From: Massospora cicadina
Lineage: Eukaryota > Entomophthoromycota > Entomophthoromycetes > Entomophthorales > Entomophthoraceae
Reading direction: 5' to 3'
Assembly (NCBI GenBank): GCA_022478985.1
Contig: JAKSZP010009256.1
Coordinates: forward strand, 179,993 to 243,992
DNA: 64,000 nucleotides
Shown here one piece after another: positions 33,901-44,645 of the stretch. Under the pieces are notes generated by a model that worked only from the letters and a program-made list of their open reading frames with translations, was not told where the DNA came from and searched no databases. Within the stretch, counting starts at the first letter, position 1. Each line of letters opens with the position of its first letter. A program made the position numbers and the translations under genes.

Positions 33901-34618
33901 CCACACGGCCCCATGTCCTATCCAGGGTGGACTACCTGGACATGATGGACATCCCTTACTCCATTGAGACCCAAAAACTATCTGGAAATACGTACACCAT
34001 CCTCTGTTGCAGCCTCAAGTCCACTCCCATGTGTGGCGCTGCCTGAGGCAGGTGTATTGTACAGCTGAGCGCTCTAACGCTTTACACTCATCCTGTGTCG
34101 TGTGTGGCCAGTATGGAACGCTGTTCCACCGCCTGGAAAAGTGTCCTACCTCTAAAGTGATATGGCGCAAAGTTCAACGTCTGCTGGGCCAGGATCAAAC
34201 GCATCCCTTCAGTCTGTCAAGAGATATGTTTGCTCTGTTAATGGCCTCCTCTCTTCCACCCTCCCTCCATGCTTTAGTGGTTGTAATCGCCATGTGGACC
34301 ATCCACACGATTGTCTTAGATGCCTTCGCAGGCTCCACCCCCACCCTCCCAGAAGCTGTCCACAGATTCTGGTCTCATTTGGTGGACCACTTTCAAGCAT
34401 GGATGTTTGGATACCTCCCACTGCGTTGCCGACATCTGGTCTCCTCCTTGTACCCAGTCCGGTTCATCAAATCAGACCCCTTCCTCCACACGTGTTCAGT
34501 TGTGGCTATGGCCCCTCCACACGTTCCCTCCCCCCATAAGTGGCGTTCCCGCTGGCAACAAGAGATAGCATCGCTTCTCTGGGGTGCCTTCCCTGGTACT
34601 AAGTTTTGTCTCTTCTGA
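30916..34618 (+). pseudogene. LINE copy c ORF2: endonuclease, reverse transcriptase, CCHC
   Basis: It starts MGETFTLGTLNIAGL (30916). The endonuclease is readable for 201 codons with LAIQESHC, YAPNGA, SNMNCW (GDMN expected) and, in a second frame, IDLILMPAKF and FSDHRL with the SDH box intact. RT (about 32290-33130) has FKKGDKLDLANWRPISL, RGLQQGDPLSPLLYN and the FADD box at 32976-32987. The C-terminal finger CVVCGQYGTLFHRLEKC is complete (34094-34144, Cx2Cx7Hx4C). Stops at about 31447, 32302 and 32708 are shared with copy a, the first two being TGA where copy b has CAA. Other breaks are private to this copy. Confidence 0.9.
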
Positions 34619-34693
34619 GTCATATTTGGAAGTGTCTGTCCCATGGTCGGCCTTCCACACAATAAATTAAAATTAAAATTAAATTTTGTGGGG

Positions 34694-36720
34694 CCCTGAC
34701 CAGTTGGTTCCCATTTTTCTATCATGACCACCTGGCTGATGATGGTATAAAAAGGACTAAAGCACCCACTTGGAAGGTGTTCAGAGGTTTACCCTTATTG
34801 TCAACCTGATTAGTTTCTTTAGTAGTTTTAGCAGGTAAGTTTTTGAAGCCTGGGCCTAAAGTTGAATAATCTTATTGGCAATATTTCACATAGTAACTTA
34901 TGGGGGCTTCAGGTGAAGCTTGATAGAGCATTTTCTGCACTTATGAAGACAGCTGTAAATTTCTGCCATACAACGCTTGTAAGGGAGATATCTTATTAAT
35001 CTGATGATAGCCTATTATATATAGCACAGAATTGCACTAGGCAGTTATTAGGGCCAATGAAGAGGGCCAGTTGTGGTCATTTTCTGGAGGGTTGAAGTTA
35101 GAGTAATATTTACACGCTTTATTATTCCATTAGGTGCAGGATGATAAAGAGTGGAAAATACCTAAGTGGATCCTATTAATTTAGCTAAATCATTCACCAG
35201 CAAAGATAAAAAAAAAATTCTGACCGTTATCTGAGAGAATTATTTTAGGGTACCCATGATGGGTGATTATCTGATTATATAGGAACTAGCGGTAGCTTTT
35301 GTCAAGCAGAGAATAAAGATACATCTTTGATCCCTTAGTTAAATGATCTACTTCTAGGAGGAGAAATCGATGACCATTAAAAGCTCAAGGGAAGGGTTAC
35401 AAAGCATCAACACTAATAGTATGGAAGGGTTCAAAGGGTGGAACCACTGGAAGTTGAGGTCAGAAATTAGTTCAGCTTGATCTTAATACCAGGCAATACT
35501 TTAATACATCTTGGATTGAGCACAATCATCCATTTTCAGTAACATTAGTCATGAGCCGCTGGTAAGTTTACCAAATTTACCGTGGCTGACTTGCAAATGT
35601 CCCTCCAATATTATGTCAGTTTGAGCTGAAGGCCACATGTAGGGCAGCCATTTTATGATATTAGTTTGTAGAGTTTGCCATTTCTGACGTGGATATTCGC
35701 CAATTTTTTGGTAATTCTTTTTGAAGGGTCAGGGATTTATCTTTCCAAGAATGTGTTTGGGTTAAGAGATTATAGAGTTAATCTTTCTCAGAGTCAGGTA
35801 AAATTAATATGGGGAGCCTGGATAGCCATTATGCAATTTTAATGTATGAATCCTGGTCAATGAATTATGGAACAATTGTAGGTTTGAAGTCTTAACGCTC
35901 ATTGGGCTAGCCTCCCATCAGGATTCTCCATTTGTTGCAGCCATTGCAAGGAAGCATGGTCGGTATTTATGGTAAAATGATTCCCATATAAATAGGTAAA
36001 GAAATGCTAAGTAGTTAGTAGTACCACCAAGTATTCACATTCTGTATTGCTATAGTTGCATTTGTTTTGGTTAGGGTTTTGCTATAATATGAGATGGGAT
36101 GATCTATAAAAGTTTTCATTGTGATGAGATAATATAGTTACTATAGCTTTCACTAGCATTGGTAAAAAGTGAAAAAAGGTTTGTCAAAATTAGGATGTAT
36201 AAGTACTGGAGAGTGGGAGAGAGCTACATGTAATATGTCAAAGGCCTGCAGTTGCACTCCTATTTCAATGGAAAAGAATAAACTTCTTCAATAAATACTA
36301 GAGGTTCATAGGTCTCAGTAAAGTATGGAATAAACTGGCAATGATATTTCACCATTCCTAAAGAACCTGTGCATCACGTAAGAATTTAGGAGGGGTTACA
36401 TCTTAATATTGGCCATGACCTTGTCATTAAATGAGATAATTCGGCTTTAACTACCTTATGGCCCAAAAATTCATTTTGCTAATAAAAATGGAATATTTTT
36501 ACGACTTTAGTTTTAGCAAAGCTTGACATAAACACAGAAAGTCTTTTCTTAGACGTGCCATGTGTTTAGTAAAAGTTCTCTTAAGGACGGCGATATTGTT
36601 AAGGTAAACTAGCACACTGCCGTTTTAAATCGCCTAAAAGTCCATTCATGGCTCGTTGTAAGGTGGCAGGGGCGTTACATAACCATGCGGCATTTGAGTG
36701 GGCTCAAATAATCCTTTGCT
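34694..36720 (-). pseudogene. Gypsy-3 integrase, RNase H and C-terminal RT remnants
   Basis: Very decayed pol. Reading leftward: RT palm traces near 36700-36660 (a PQGL...CNAPAT-like block with indels); RNase H near 36165-36145 with FTNASESY (TDAS expected) and LQWLQQMENPDG-like traces near 35950-35900; then integrase, where IITHHGYPKIILSDNGQNF at about 35275-35215 keeps the second catalytic Asp. Almost no stretch of 60 codons is open. Assignment rests on motif order and on similarity to Gypsy-1. The IN C-terminus runs toward the LINE insertion at 34693. Confidence 0.65.
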
Positions 36721-38220
36721 TAAAAATAAGAGAATTTTTCACAGTATTCAGGCAATATGTTGATTTGCCAGTACTCACTGACGAATAGAAAGTCAAAAAA
36801 ATGGTGGAAACCTGACGCTAAGCATGAGGAATCATTTATATATTTAAAGTTAGCTATCTATTTTTTGTAATAAAATTTATTCAGCAATAATCTGTGAAAA
36901 AATGGTGGCCAACGTCCTTCTTTCAAATTTAATAAAAGTGAGGAAGCCCATGGGCTTTTAGAAGACATGAGTAATCCCGCTTCCTTAGTTGCTGTTGCTC
37001 TAGGGCCACTTAAATTTTTTTAACTTTATATTCTCTGTATTTTCAGGATTTAAATGGAGGGTGAGACATGATCTCATTTTTGGTGAATTACTTCTGACAT
37101 ATTATGTAGTCACCCGGTCTTGAGGAAAAGATATAGCATTAATCTTTAAGGAGATCTTCAACAATGTAGCGTTCTATGGAGTGAGATGGTATCCAAATTT
37201 AATTTTGACCAGAGTTGTTGCGGGTAGGGGATCAAACCATAAATCTTGTAAGGAGCTGACAAACTCACATCAGCGATATTTTTAATAGGAATTAATATTT
37301 CATAAGCGATGGGGGCTTTTAGGGACTTGGACAGTTTGATTTTTTAGGTTCCCTAAAAGGATAGAGAGAGATCTCTCATATTTATGATTAAAATTCCAGG
37401 GCAGGTCAACACTTCCTTGATAGAAGATAACATGGTTTCACTTAGCTCCATAATTAATAAGAAAGATGTGAATCTTGTATCCCATATCCATGATAACTTG
37501 TGAACCAGAAGGTATCTTAATAGGATGAGGGATATATAGAGGTATCCTATACACTGCATCCAAAGCCTCAGAGGGTAACTTAGTTATTTCTTCTAAGACT
37601 TGATATTTAACCTTAAAAATATAGGAAGGATATTTGTGGAGCATTTTTTTGGGGGCTCCTTTACTTTTGACCAGGAGTACAAATATTAATGGTAATCAGT
37701 ACCCTGATAGAAAAAGCTATTTATTTTAATGGTTAATAATGCAGTTGAACTCTCGCATCAATTGGACTCCTATAAGCATCTCATAATTATTTTTTCTAAT
37801 GTGATAGCGGGGGCAGTAATAAATGTTTTCCAAATTGTAAAGGTAAGGCAGAATATGCCCTGATTGTTTTTATTTGCTAATTATCCGCCTATATTTAGCT
37901 TCTTGAATCAAATCTGGAGCCATTTTTATTTTCTTGATAGTTGGGAGGATATAATGTGAAATGGTGAACCAGTATCAATTATAGCCAAACTTTAATCTTG
38001 TTAATGACTACCTCTACTTGCACCAAAAAAGAGCTGAACTGGAAATTAATAGCTAGAAATTTTTTGTTAGGTATTTGTAGAAAAGCAAATATAGGATTTT
38101 TCTGTGGCCAAACATGAGGCTTTTCAATTACTTTTAAGGTTTTACCTGCTAAGACTTGGCTTTCAATAGAGAAGCTAACCGCCAAAATTTGTTTGGTTAA
38201 TTAGCCAATGTAAAAATAAA
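36721..38220 (-). pseudogene. Gypsy-3 protease, dUTPase and N-terminal RT remnants
   Basis: The protease active-site loop AIIDTGSPFHIISSQL is readable at about 37983-37940 with an intact D-T-G, unlike the other copies. The dUTPase region follows: PLYIPHPIKIPSGSQVIMDMG (37555-37490) parallels the Gypsy-1 IPPKAQVIIDMG strand, and VLTCPGIL with KYERSLSILLG (37415-37350, one frame change between them) parallels the motif-3 block CPGI(L/S)DPxY of Gypsy-1 and Gypsy-6. RT fingers (36970-36730) retain only fragments. Indels occur roughly every 50-80 bases. Confidence 0.6.
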
Positions 38221-38589
38221 AGGGCTAAAGATCTTTATTTCCTTGGATAGAAAGAGGTACGTCAATTTCTGAAGGCGCAGCTAACACAAAGCATCCCAAG
38301 GTGTTGGGAATAGAACTAGAGCTAGAATAAGGAGCTTGAGGCACTTGATTGTCGTCAGCATAGGGAGCCTCCTGCCCTCTACTGAATGATCTTTTGCCAT
38401 CTTACTTTGGAGTTTAATTAAAGTTAACAGTGTGGTTGTATCTCTTTTTTTAGTACTAGATGGTCCCAATGTAGTTGTATCTCTTGCAATGTTGAGGTTT
38501 AAGATTTACTTGATCTCGCTGGTGCTTTTTTGTGCCTAAACTCCAACAATTAGGGGAAGGATACAACTTATTAAAAGCTAATCAAATAC

Positions 38590-39060
38590 TAATAAATTTA
38601 AAACTGGGTTTTTTAATTAATTTTATTAGTTGTGATGAGGGGTAAAAAGTGAATCCACTTAATAAGTTGATGCTAGTATATAAATGACAAGGCTCAGAGT
38701 TCATATTGCTTAGTAATATCTGATTTAGGGAATTTTGGGATTTGACCTATCAGATAAGTTGAGACTCGCCTCACTTTAATGTGAGGGCAGATGGGGAAGT
38801 GACAAATGGGAAGATGAACCTGTGAGGAAGGGAAATCATATATAGTCCAAACAGAAGGCGGGATGATATTTTTACTTTGCTGGACCCCTTCCAGCCCTAT
38901 AAAAGGGGCTGGTCTCCGTAGGGTAGAACGTACTAAATTAGCTATAGCCTGGGGAGGAGCCTCCAATAGACTCCTCAGATTTTGTCAATGATTTGGGGCA
39001 ATCCAACTGCCCGAACTCGTGGTATTTGGCCAAGTTCTATTAATAAATTTATTGCTTATT
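38590..39060 (+). other. Possible promoter-bearing insertion within Gypsy-3 gag
   Basis: A stretch without counterpart in Gypsy-1 gag that contains a strong TATA-like sequence, CCAGCCCTATAAAAGGGGCTGG, itself an inverted repeat (CCAGCCCC/GGGGCTGG type). A solo LTR or a small nonautonomous element is possible. Ends and target duplication were not found. Confidence 0.25.
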
Positions 39061-40253
39061 TCAGAGGGTTCCACCTATAATTGGCCAGGGTCTTTTGGCC
39101 AATTTTGTCCATATTTTCATCCTTACTTCAAACTGATACACTCTTACTACACAATTGGACTTGTAATTGTCTGACATGCAATTAGTGCAGAATAATTTGG
39201 GTTTAGGCAAATTGGGGGGTGTAATTGCCACACTTGAGGCCATGGTTTACTATTAAGCGAAGTGGCCTGGTAGGTTTAAATAGTTCAGAAGGAATCTCCA
39301 AGATGGCTTCTACTATATGGAGGAAAGATGTCAGTTTATACTTCACCTCTATAAGATAGAGTAGAATATTAGGCATATTTTTAAAGCCAAAAACGATGTG
39401 GTAATGTCATTGTATAACATAATATAATTTGCCTGCAACCAACGTTTGAGCTTTGAGATAAAATTGATGGGAAAAATATTGATGGTCTCTCCATAAAAAG
39501 GATTATTCCTATAAAAGTTTGTTTTATTGTTGGATAAGGCTAGGTCGCTCCCAATTTCCCAAAGCAAAGCAGTCGTGGCTTAAATACATTTATGACAATG
39601 CATTAGATGAGGGAACATAATGTCTTGAGCTTCACAACTAATAAAGTCATTCATATGTTTGAGCTGTTGGTTGAGGTGGCTTCTTCCATAGCACTTTCAT
39701 AACAATATAGGAAAGAGAAGATGCTCTTCACTCCTGGGACGTAATTTTCTTTAAACAAAGGTTTAAACATGGCAATTGGGGGGTGGTAGGCCAAACAACA
39801 TGAACTGACACTGGGAGCACTCCATTATTTAAATAAGAATTGGTATCTCGTGAACCTTCAATGGAATGAAGAGCATTCACTTGACATTGTATGCCATTAA
39901 TATTTTTGATTACTAAATCTACTCAAACATGGGTGACATGAAGAGCCAATTTTGTGGTGATGAGCTCATTTAACTGCAAAAGCTTCATTTTTAATTTGGT
40001 AGTTGCATCTCAAAGTTCAGTTTGGTGTTGCTTGGTGGCAAAAATCTTTGCTCCAAGCCATGTACCACAGCGGGAAAAGTTTCTTAGTTCCTAAGGCGTT
40101 AATGATGAGCGTTTAGGGAGAATTCATGGAAAGAGAGGCAGACCATCCTAAGTATTTTTGTGCTCCTTTAATAACATGTCTAAGTTGGACATTATGATTT
40201 TGAATTTGCTGAATTAATGACTAAAGGCGTTAATCAGGGATTTCTGGGACAGC

Positions 40254-40361
40254 ACTAGGTCCAGGAGGTCCCAATGACCCAGGGGGTCCAAGGGATCCCC
40301 ATCCACCAGCTTGTCCATTACGACCAGGGGCTATGCACCTGCCAAGCAATCCTGGTGGTCC
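40254..40361 (-). other. Collagen-like Gly-x-y repeat inside Gypsy-3 gag
   Basis: Twelve triplets in one frame (GPP GLL GRC IAP GRN GQA, then GGW GSL GPP GSL GPP GPS), eleven of them starting with Gly, in a gag where almost nothing else stays in frame. It is in the same place as the collagen-like run of Gypsy-1. Confidence 0.78.
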
Positions 40362-41142
40362 AGAAGAATGGAGAATATCCTGGGCATTGCGTACTTTAGA
40401 TCAATTTTCAATAAGTGGAAGTGATTGTCCATAGAGGTCATAAAGTTATCAACTTCAGTTTTTAACTCAAATGAAATCTCCAACCTGATTATGAATAAGA
40501 ACTATAATTGAAAAATTGATTATAGAGTTCAATTCTAACGAATCTCATATTTCTCTCTTTCATATGGGTTAACACTACTTGCATCTCGTTGATAAGCTGC
40601 CTATTTATAATTTAGCATTTTGGATTTCATTGCTGAAGAAAAAGGCAGATTGATAGAATCGGAGGAGTCGTGAATTTAACGTCCACAATAGCTATAAATG
40701 TAGGAGTAGTTCCTGTTGGTTGAACTCAGCTACTTGTAGTAGATGGTACAAGGTGGGATGTACAAATTGACACAAAAGCGTTCTGAACGTCCAGCTCCAA
40801 CTTGTTCTTCATCAAGCGAGTAACTATTGGCCAAACTCATCATAGGGGCCAGTAACACAAGAGCTCATCTTCTATCAGCTTGGTCTTTGGGAATGAAGGC
40901 CCCAAAAGAGGAGCTCAAAGGCTTCATCGAAGTCTGATAGTTGCAATTGATATTGCACCGCAGAAGGTTTGAGGAAATTCACCTCCAACGACATGTAATA
41001 GAAGATGCATGTCGCTGTCATTTCTCCTATGTGCATATTGATTGCTCAGTCACTGAGATGGGTGGCGTCATGATCTAAGGAGGTATCCGAGCCAAATTGT
41101 TATTGTTCATTGTAATAGTTTCACCATGAACTTGGGGTAAAC

Positions 41143-41158
41143 CTGGCAGGGAGCACAA
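41143..41158 (-). other. Gypsy-3 primer binding site
   Basis: The minus strand reads TTGTGCTCCCTGCCAG, four bases inside the 5' LTR. It differs from the Gypsy-1 and Gypsy-6 sites by one or two bases. Confidence 0.65.
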
Positions 41159-41162
41159 GTTT

Positions 41163-41725
41163 TGTCATAACTTAGGGAGTGTCAAACCACTAATCCTTAA
41201 TTTTTAGCCTGGAAACCCAAAGTTCTTGTGTGTTGGATTTGGAGTTTACTTTTATTGACCAAAAGGCTTCACTCAGAATAAAGTTCCTTGAGTGGTAAAT
41301 CCTTAAGATATTTTTAGACCCTAAATCAATAGAGGCAAGCCAAATTAGTAATAGAAAAAAAGAGAAAATTTTATTTTCAGAGAAGCAATATTATATGAGA
41401 GATCTGGGAGTTTTTTTTGGTAAATCTCCAAGAATTTTTAAGCCAAGATCTATAATCATTATCAATCATGGATTCTGTGACATTCTGGTAGCGTCTGTCA
41501 AAAAGGATCCAATCACCACATAGATTGGTTTTGAATCCTGATATCAGGATGTTCTTTAAAATAAATTCATTTGCACAAGTTGGGTTTGAACCTCTGATAT
41601 CAGGAGGCCTTGAATTTAATCAGGGATTTTCCCCAAAAATAGTTTTGAATATATCTTCGGATGGGGTTTAATTTTTCCTATAACATAAAAACTCAAATTT
41701 TTATTTTGGGTAGAAAAACCTGACA
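41163..41725 (-). repeat. Gypsy-3 5' LTR
   Basis: About 563 bp, homologous to 28715-29275. It also matches the Gypsy-6 LTR (58977-59528) in reverse orientation over several blocks (for example TCAAGGCCTCC and CCAATCTATGTGG). Termini are worn (TGTCATAAC...CCTGACA). Confidence 0.85.
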
Positions 41726-41730
41726 GTACA

Positions 41731-42545
41731 CATGGCATCACCATCCAGAATATCTGCAAATAGGATCCACATGTGTATAGGTAAGGAAAATACTGATCTA
41801 TGAACATCAGCCTTATTCTAATCTTTAGGCTGAGAATCAGTAGTAATCTTGCTTATGCCTCTTGCACTGATGGAAAGCTGGAGGGATTGGTTGGGGGTGG
41901 CTACATTGACCATCCTGGATTGGAATTAGATTTAAATTTAGGATTGGCCTAGGCTCACACCTGATAGTGGGGAGCAGTCATCATATTTTTTTCAATTCCA
42001 TAAAGTATCTTCTTCAAAATTCAAATCAGCTACATTATTTTCTAAAATTAAGCTTGGAAGTGGTAGATAAAATTAAAAGTTTGAATGTTCAAAACTGGGG
42101 TGGGGATCAGTGTGCGTATACTCTTGCACAAGTAGTTAGTGTGACAACACTTCTAGATGGTTTCCTTGATTCTCCTCATTGAGGGATGCTAAAGCTGAGA
42201 ACACCAAGAAAATGGCCATGATCATTATAGAGACCATTGAATGAAGCATTTCACAGGTTCTGGCAGGTTTGTTGTGGAAGCAAAATATTTTTGAAATTTA
42301 AATAATACAAAAGGTTTTCTGGTTGAAGATTAAATTCTATTAAGAAAATCTCAAATTTAATCTAACACTCTTCCATGAAAGAAAGCAAAATTTATATTAA
42401 GGTCAGGAAGATGGGGGTATTAAAATTGGCTCAGGGGCATCAGATTACAGGTGCACAGGTTACTATACAAAAAACAAGGTGCAGTTGGAAAACAGTAAAC
42501 TTACAAAAGAGAGACCTTTTTGGTATTAAGGGGTTTTTAAATAAC
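41731..42545. other. Spacer between Gypsy-3 and SINE copy b
   Basis: A 71-codon plus-strand frame (41967-42182) ends in a protein-like stretch (SLNVQNWGGDQCAYTLAQVV) but has no recognised family and no splice or promoter context. Otherwise nothing could be supported. Confidence 0.35.
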
Positions 42546-42562
42546 ATAAAAAGTATGATATA

Positions 42563-42853
42563 TATATTGGGGGTGGAAGGCGAGTCGGTAAGGGCGTATG
42601 GCTACCAACCTGAAGGTTGCAGGTTCAATTCCCGCCCTTCGCACATCAATCGGGGTGCCAGCCAAAGGAAGCTATTGGCGGTTAGTAGGTCTAATAACAC
42701 GAAAACCTTACCCATGACGTAACCAGAAAAATTTGAGTCCCAATCCGGAAGTGGAAAAACTTTCTTTGACGGAGTTGACCCTGTTCAGGTTTCATGTCAT
42801 TTCTTTCTTTCAGTAATGCCTGTCCCATGGTCGGCTTGCCTCGGTTAAATAGA
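42563..42853 (+). mobile_element. SINE copy b: young tRNA-derived SINE
   Basis: A 291-bp insertion between exact 17-bp target copies ATAAAAAGTATGATATA (42546-42562 and 42854-42870). The 5' part is tRNA-like: A box in GGCGAGTCGGTAAGG (about 42579-42593), a loop CTACCAA in the anticodon position (42602-42608), and B box GGTTCAATTCC (42622-42632). The tRNA-unrelated body includes GCCAGCCAAAGGAAGCTATTG, shared with copy a. The 3' end carries CTGTCCCATGGTCGGC, identical to the LINE 3' UTR, then a TTAAAT...AATAAAAA tail. RNA polymerase III transcription and mobilisation by the LINE are inferred. Confidence 0.95.
42579..42632 (+). promoter_or_regulatory. Internal RNA polymerase III promoter of SINE copy b (A and B boxes)
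   Basis: A-box-like GGCGAGTCGGTAAGG and B box GGTTCAATTCC lie about 40 bases apart, the spacing of a tRNA gene without intron. Acceptor-stem pairing is poor, so this is a promoter relic rather than a tRNA gene. Confidence 0.75.
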
Positions 42854-43499
42854 ATAAAAAGTATGATATAATTATACTGAGGTTGGTTTTGTGGGTCACT
42901 AAAAAATTTTATCTCTGTAGGCTTCTTCAGCAATTTAAGAAAGAAGATCCCCTTTAATATGGAAATTATGCCTAGATATACTCTTTTTCTTACTAGAGTC
43001 TTATTGATGCAATCTTTGGGTACTAGGCAGAAAACCAGGGTGGTAAACTAGCATAGTATTTCTAGATTAGGTCAGGAAGCGAATGCCTGGGGCTTTGGCA
43101 TTTCAATGATAGTTGCAATTTACTAATTAATATCAAAATACCAACGGATGGCTGTAATAAAATAGGGATCTTATTAGCAATTATATGCCAATGCGAGTCA
43201 AGTAAGAATGATATTAGAATATTTGAAAGCAATTTTGAAACTGAGGCCATTAACCAAGGTGATCTGTACATTAAGACAGAGGAGTTTGCACCAGTAGGGA
43301 TTAGAGATTAAATCCATCATCTTAATTACTTATAAATTATGGCTCTAAAGCAAAATAACCAATAGTAATTTGATAGAGCTTTGCACATCCCTAAAAACCT
43401 GAGCCTGTGAGGTGAGGTGAGTTATGATACTCAGTCAAATCCTTATCTAGTTATTAGCTAAATATAAAATCAAGTAAGTTTTTTATGCACAGATTGTCA

Positions 43500-44645
43500 G
43501 TTAAACCAATTTCAACATTTCCCCCATTTGACCAAACATCAAGGAACAAATATGAGCGGGGGTCAGATGGGCTATTAAAAGACCATGTCTATAAGGCCAG
43601 AGTAGGTATAGTACTTCTTATGGAACTTAGAACCCATTCAATGATAAGGTAGCCTTTATTAAGTTCAATCATAGTGTAAGCATCAGTATATATATATATT
43701 ATATGATTCTTAAGACATTCAAAATTTGCTCTATATTTGCTAGTCCTTCCAAAGCCATGGTTATTGTAATACCAGAGCAATTACCTAAGCTAAAGAAGAT
43801 TAAAGATCTTGAAATCTTCATTATCACGCTACTTGAACTTGATTTTACTGAGCCAGTGCATTGAAGTATATTACAATTTGTAGATGGATTAATATCTGCG
43901 TGAGCTTAAAATATTGTGTAGAAATCATGTTTTAACACATGAGTACAAGATTGGGTTAACTAAGGATGTTCCATAGTAGTAATAGGAATGAGGAGTGTCC
44001 CATGAACAAGTAATAATTGATGTTATAGGCAGAAACAGAAGAAGGCAAAAAAGGAGCCGGCTGGACGCTTTGCTCACAACTTAACTTAGATAAAATACCA
44101 TGTGAGTATATTCAATCAGTCAGTAGTGCCATAGGTCTCAGAGTGATAGTATGTAGATAATACCCCACTTATGCCTATCAATTCATTGAGCTTAGCATAT
44201 TTTAGGATGAAAAAAGTGATCCCATTATTCACTAGAAAGCTGAGGCAGCAATGCAATACAATTTGTTTTTCAGAAGAACTTAGCTATTGTCATGGCTCCC
44301 AGGTCTTTAAGCGCTTTGCCTCCACCCATTTAGTAAGGTGATCAATGTTTACAAATGTATATCTAAATTGACTGCAACTGCTGGCCAAGGGCCCCACAAC
44401 ATCAATAGAAATGGTGTTCTAGGCAAAATTGGGTTTAACTAATTGATAAGAAGTTGATTTAAGGTAAGGCGCTTCAGCTTGCCATTGTTGGCAGCATCTG
44501 AGATTCTCATGAATAATAAAAGACATTAATTTCCAATAATAAATAGGCTCACAATTGTTACAGCATTTTATATATTGTCCATTACCTATTCCCTTTTTAA
44601 ATGTCAATAATAAAGTCTGTCCGCTCAGTGGGCCTAGTAACAAAA
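43500..44645 (-). pseudogene. Gypsy-4 integrase
   Basis: The Cys pair of the zinc finger is seen in ENLRCCQQWQ (about 44515). The core starts with ISIDVVGPLASS (first Asp, about 44405), then FVNIDHLTKWVEAKRL (44350-44310). The second catalytic Asp is replaced: VNNGITF near 44225. A KLNELIGISGVLS segment follows, and the Glu position reads TTD with a following stop. The downstream 63-codon frame (43780-43589) lies where the C-terminal domain should be but shows no clear motif. Several stops make it nonfunctional. Confidence 0.75.

Larger units (their letters stand above)
29405..34681 (+). mobile_element. LINE copy c: full-length L1/Tx1-like non-LTR retrotransposon, inserted in Gypsy-3
   Basis: About 5.28 kb between exact 12-bp target copies AATTTTGTGGGG (29393-29404 and 34682-34693). 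The 5' end (AAAACTTTTCTTTCTCG) and 3' end (AATAAATTAAAATTAAAATT) match copies a and b. The tail is a TTAAA-type repeat rather than poly(A). It sits just inside the 3' end of Gypsy-3 and so is younger than that element. It shares premature stops with copy a, so the two belong to one subfamily. Confidence 0.95.
38220..41140 (-). pseudogene. Gypsy-3 Gag with collagen-like segment
   Basis: Gag remnants in the order seen in Gypsy-1: an N-terminal helical part (41000-40500), a collagen-like run (40361-40254), a second helical part, and a capsid-like part (39567-39349: EIGSDLALSNN..., parallel to EFGSDQILSNQ in Gypsy-1). The end of gag carries the GQEAPYAD-type segment at 38377-38351. Between 38590 and 39060 the match to Gypsy-1 is lost, and a plus-strand TATA box (CCCTATAAAAGGGGCTGG, near 38900) suggests a separate small insertion. 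No zinc knuckle is intact. The call is by collinearity with Gypsy-1. Confidence 0.6.
28715..41725 (-). mobile_element. Gypsy-3: complete but decayed Ty3/gypsy element, interrupted by LINE copy c
   Basis: The minus-strand element lies between two homologous LTRs (28715-29275 and 41163-41725). LTR termini form a perfect 9-bp inverted repeat in the left copy (TGTTGGGAT/ATCCCAACA). Flanks read GTTCA (28710-28714) and GTACA (41726-41730), a 5-bp duplication with one change. Removing LINE copy c and its duplicated 12-bp target leaves about 7.7 kb. Domains from right to left: Gag (with collagen-like run), zinc knuckle region, protease, dUTPase, RT, RNase H, integrase. Indels break almost every frame, making it one of the oldest insertions here. 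It is related to Gypsy-1 and Gypsy-6. Confidence 0.88.

Noticed and set aside
42579..42650. tRNA gene
   Set aside because: A and B boxes and an anticodon-like loop are present, but acceptor and anticodon stems pair poorly and the sequence is the head of a SINE with target duplications.
42375..42722. 115-codon frame running through SINE copy b
   Set aside because: It crosses the target duplication and the SINE boundary, so it cannot be an old gene.
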